From an uncultured Collinsella sp. (GTDB lineage: Bacteria; Actinomycetota; Coriobacteriia; Coriobacteriales; Coriobacteriaceae): 15,579 nt of DNA. The notes below the pieces were generated by a model. The model was given only the letters and a program-made list of their open reading frames with translations, ran no database searches and had not been told where the DNA came from. Shown piece by piece: positions 14,744 through 15,579 of this stretch (positions are counted from its first letter, which is position 1; each line of letters opens with the position of its first letter). The translations under genes were made by a program, and so were the position numbers. Location: the NCBI GenBank assembly GCA_905213265.1, contig CAJMHR010000044.1, positions 1 through 15,579 on the forward strand. Direction: 5' to 3'.

Positions 14744-15421
14744 TTATACCTCCAGCGGCACGATCTTGGTGCCATGGAGCTCGGAGACGCCCAGTGCCGC
14801 CGCCACGGTATCGCGGTTGGCCGTGGAAATGCCGCCGCCGGGAAGGATGGTCAAGCGGTCGCCCGCATACTCGATCAAGCGGGCCAAGTTTTCGAAGTTG
14901 TCCTCGATCGGCGTACCGGCAGCGCCACCATGCGTCAGGATGCGTGTGATGCCGCAGTCGGCGAGTGTGTCAATCGCGTCGAGCTGAGCCTCGGGCGAGA
15001 GCTGGTCAAATGCCATGTGGAAGGTGATGTCGATGGGCTCACGCTTACATTCCTCGGTCGCGCAGCCCGCAGCCATCACGAGGGCGCCAAGCGTAAGCTC
15101 GTCGAGCGCCCATCCGCCAGCGCAGGGCTTGCAGCAGCCAAAGACCAAGCCGTCAACGCCGGCGCTCACGGCAAGGCCCAGGTCCATCTCCATCATACGC
15201 AACTCGTCCTGGTTGTAGTGAAAGTCGCCGCCACGCGGACGGATCATGCACATCACCCGTGCATCGTGTTCGTGGGCATAGTTGGTCGTAGCGCTGATAA
15301 CGCCGGCCGAAGGCGTGGTGCCGCCAACGGCAAGGTTGTCGCACAGCTCGATACGCCTTGCACCGGCATCGATAGCCGCCGGCACCCGCTCAAAGTTCTC
15401 GGCACAAAACTCATACAGCAT
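14744..15421 (-). CDS. cutC: CutC family protein
   Basis: A 225-residue TIM-barrel protein of the CutC family, named for copper homeostasis in E. coli, although a direct copper role is disputed. Signature segments are GARRIELCDNLAVGGTTPSAGV (20-41), MIRPRGGDFHY, TFHMAFDQ, ITRILTHGG and LPGGGIS. The frame is open to 15478, but the ATG at 15421 aligns with the E. coli N-terminus (LLEICCYSMECA against MLYEFCAENFER) and has GGGGG 7 bases upstream. Unusual for the family as I know it, the loop after the fourth strand reads FGCCKPCAGGW, and AGCATEEC adds two more cysteines, which could form a metal or disulfide site. It is first in a two-gene unit with the GalT-like gene. Confidence 0.92.
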   Translation of the reverse strand: MLYEFCAENFERVPAAIDAGARRIELCDNLAVGGTTPSAGVISATTNYAHEHDARVMCMIRPRGGDFHYNQDELRMMEMDLGLAVSAGVDGLVFGCCKPCAGGWALDELTLGALVMAAGCATEECKREPIDITFHMAFDQLSPEAQLDAIDTLADCGITRILTHGGAAGTPIEDNFENLARLIEYAGDRLTILPGGGISTANRDTVAAALGVSELHGTKIVPLEV

Positions 15422-15579
15422 AGATAGACCCCCAAAGACAGCAGATGTTTTCCGACGGGCATTGTCACACATCCCCATGAAGTTGCGGTGGAATAGGGAC
15501 TCTTTTGGCCTCTGGAGCCCGTATGGGGGTGCGGACGATTTCTTGGACCGCGCCTAGGCGTATCCAAGCTTCCTGCGGT
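15422..15579. other. intergenic region upstream of cutC with a dyad
   Basis: No gene is recognisable. A dyad CTTGGA/TCCAAG (15542-15568) encloses a smaller CGCC/GGCG palindrome and could be an operator, a terminator stem of the next gene beyond the window, or a repeat. A possible extended -10 (TGTGACAAT, minus strand near 15467) is unsupported by a -35. The cutC promoter should be in this stretch. Confidence 0.4.

Noticed and set aside
14303..15427. A 374-codon plus-strand open frame opposite cutC and the GalT-like gene
   Set aside because: It spans two confident genes on the other strand and shows no domain or ribosome-binding site.

Overview
The window looks like a chromosomal piece of a Collinsella-type bacterium (Coriobacteriia, Actinomycetota). 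The partial 16S rRNA on the minus strand has the actinobacterial form of the 5' primer region (AGAGTTCGATCCTGGCTCAG) and variable regions that I recognise, from memory, as Collinsella aerofaciens-like. GC content is high and nearly every gene is a housekeeping gene. All genes but one lie on the minus strand, so the window reads in transcription order from right to left.

Right to left: (1) cutC (14744-15421) is followed 3 bp later by a GTG-started GalT/HIT-like protein of the DUF4931 type (13943-14740); its ribosome-binding site lies in the end of cutC. (2) A BASS/SBF-type membrane transporter (12914-13912) is the only plus-strand gene, convergent with the GalT-like gene and divergent from recJ. 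(3) A very long RecJ exonuclease fused to a RecQ-like helicase (9352-12639) lies 15 bp upstream of a bifunctional (p)ppGpp synthetase/hydrolase rel (6976-9336). A strong hairpin terminator separates rel from a glyoxalase II-like metallo-beta-lactamase-fold hydrolase (6204-6887). Firmicutes have recJ-apt-rel; here apt is absent. (4) Class II fructose-bisphosphate aldolase fba (5143-6009) ends in a large compound hairpin built on an imperfect 98-bp tandem repeat. (5) A cytoplasmic transglutaminase-like protein (3358-4791) follows. (6) A tRNA-Leu(CAA) gene (3232-3318) is followed by a second, partial copy of its 3' end plus terminator about 184 bp further on, which resembles an integration scar. 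(7) The IF3 operon infC-rpmI-rplT (2785-1601) has a leader with a terminator hairpin and apparently a non-canonical AUA start codon for infC. (8) A ribosomal RNA operon begins next, with a boxA-like element and structured leader, then the 5' two thirds of 16S rRNA running off the left edge.

Functionally the window combines translation (rrn, tRNA-Leu, IF3, L35, L20), stringent response (Rel), DNA repair (RecJ-RecQ), central carbon metabolism (Fba) and several less defined enzymes. I see no prophage genes, insertion sequence, CRISPR array or toxin-antitoxin system. The most notable items are the RecJ-RecQ single-chain fusion, the AUA start of infC with its attenuator-like leader, the duplicated tRNA-Leu 3' end, and the compound hairpin/tandem repeat behind fba.
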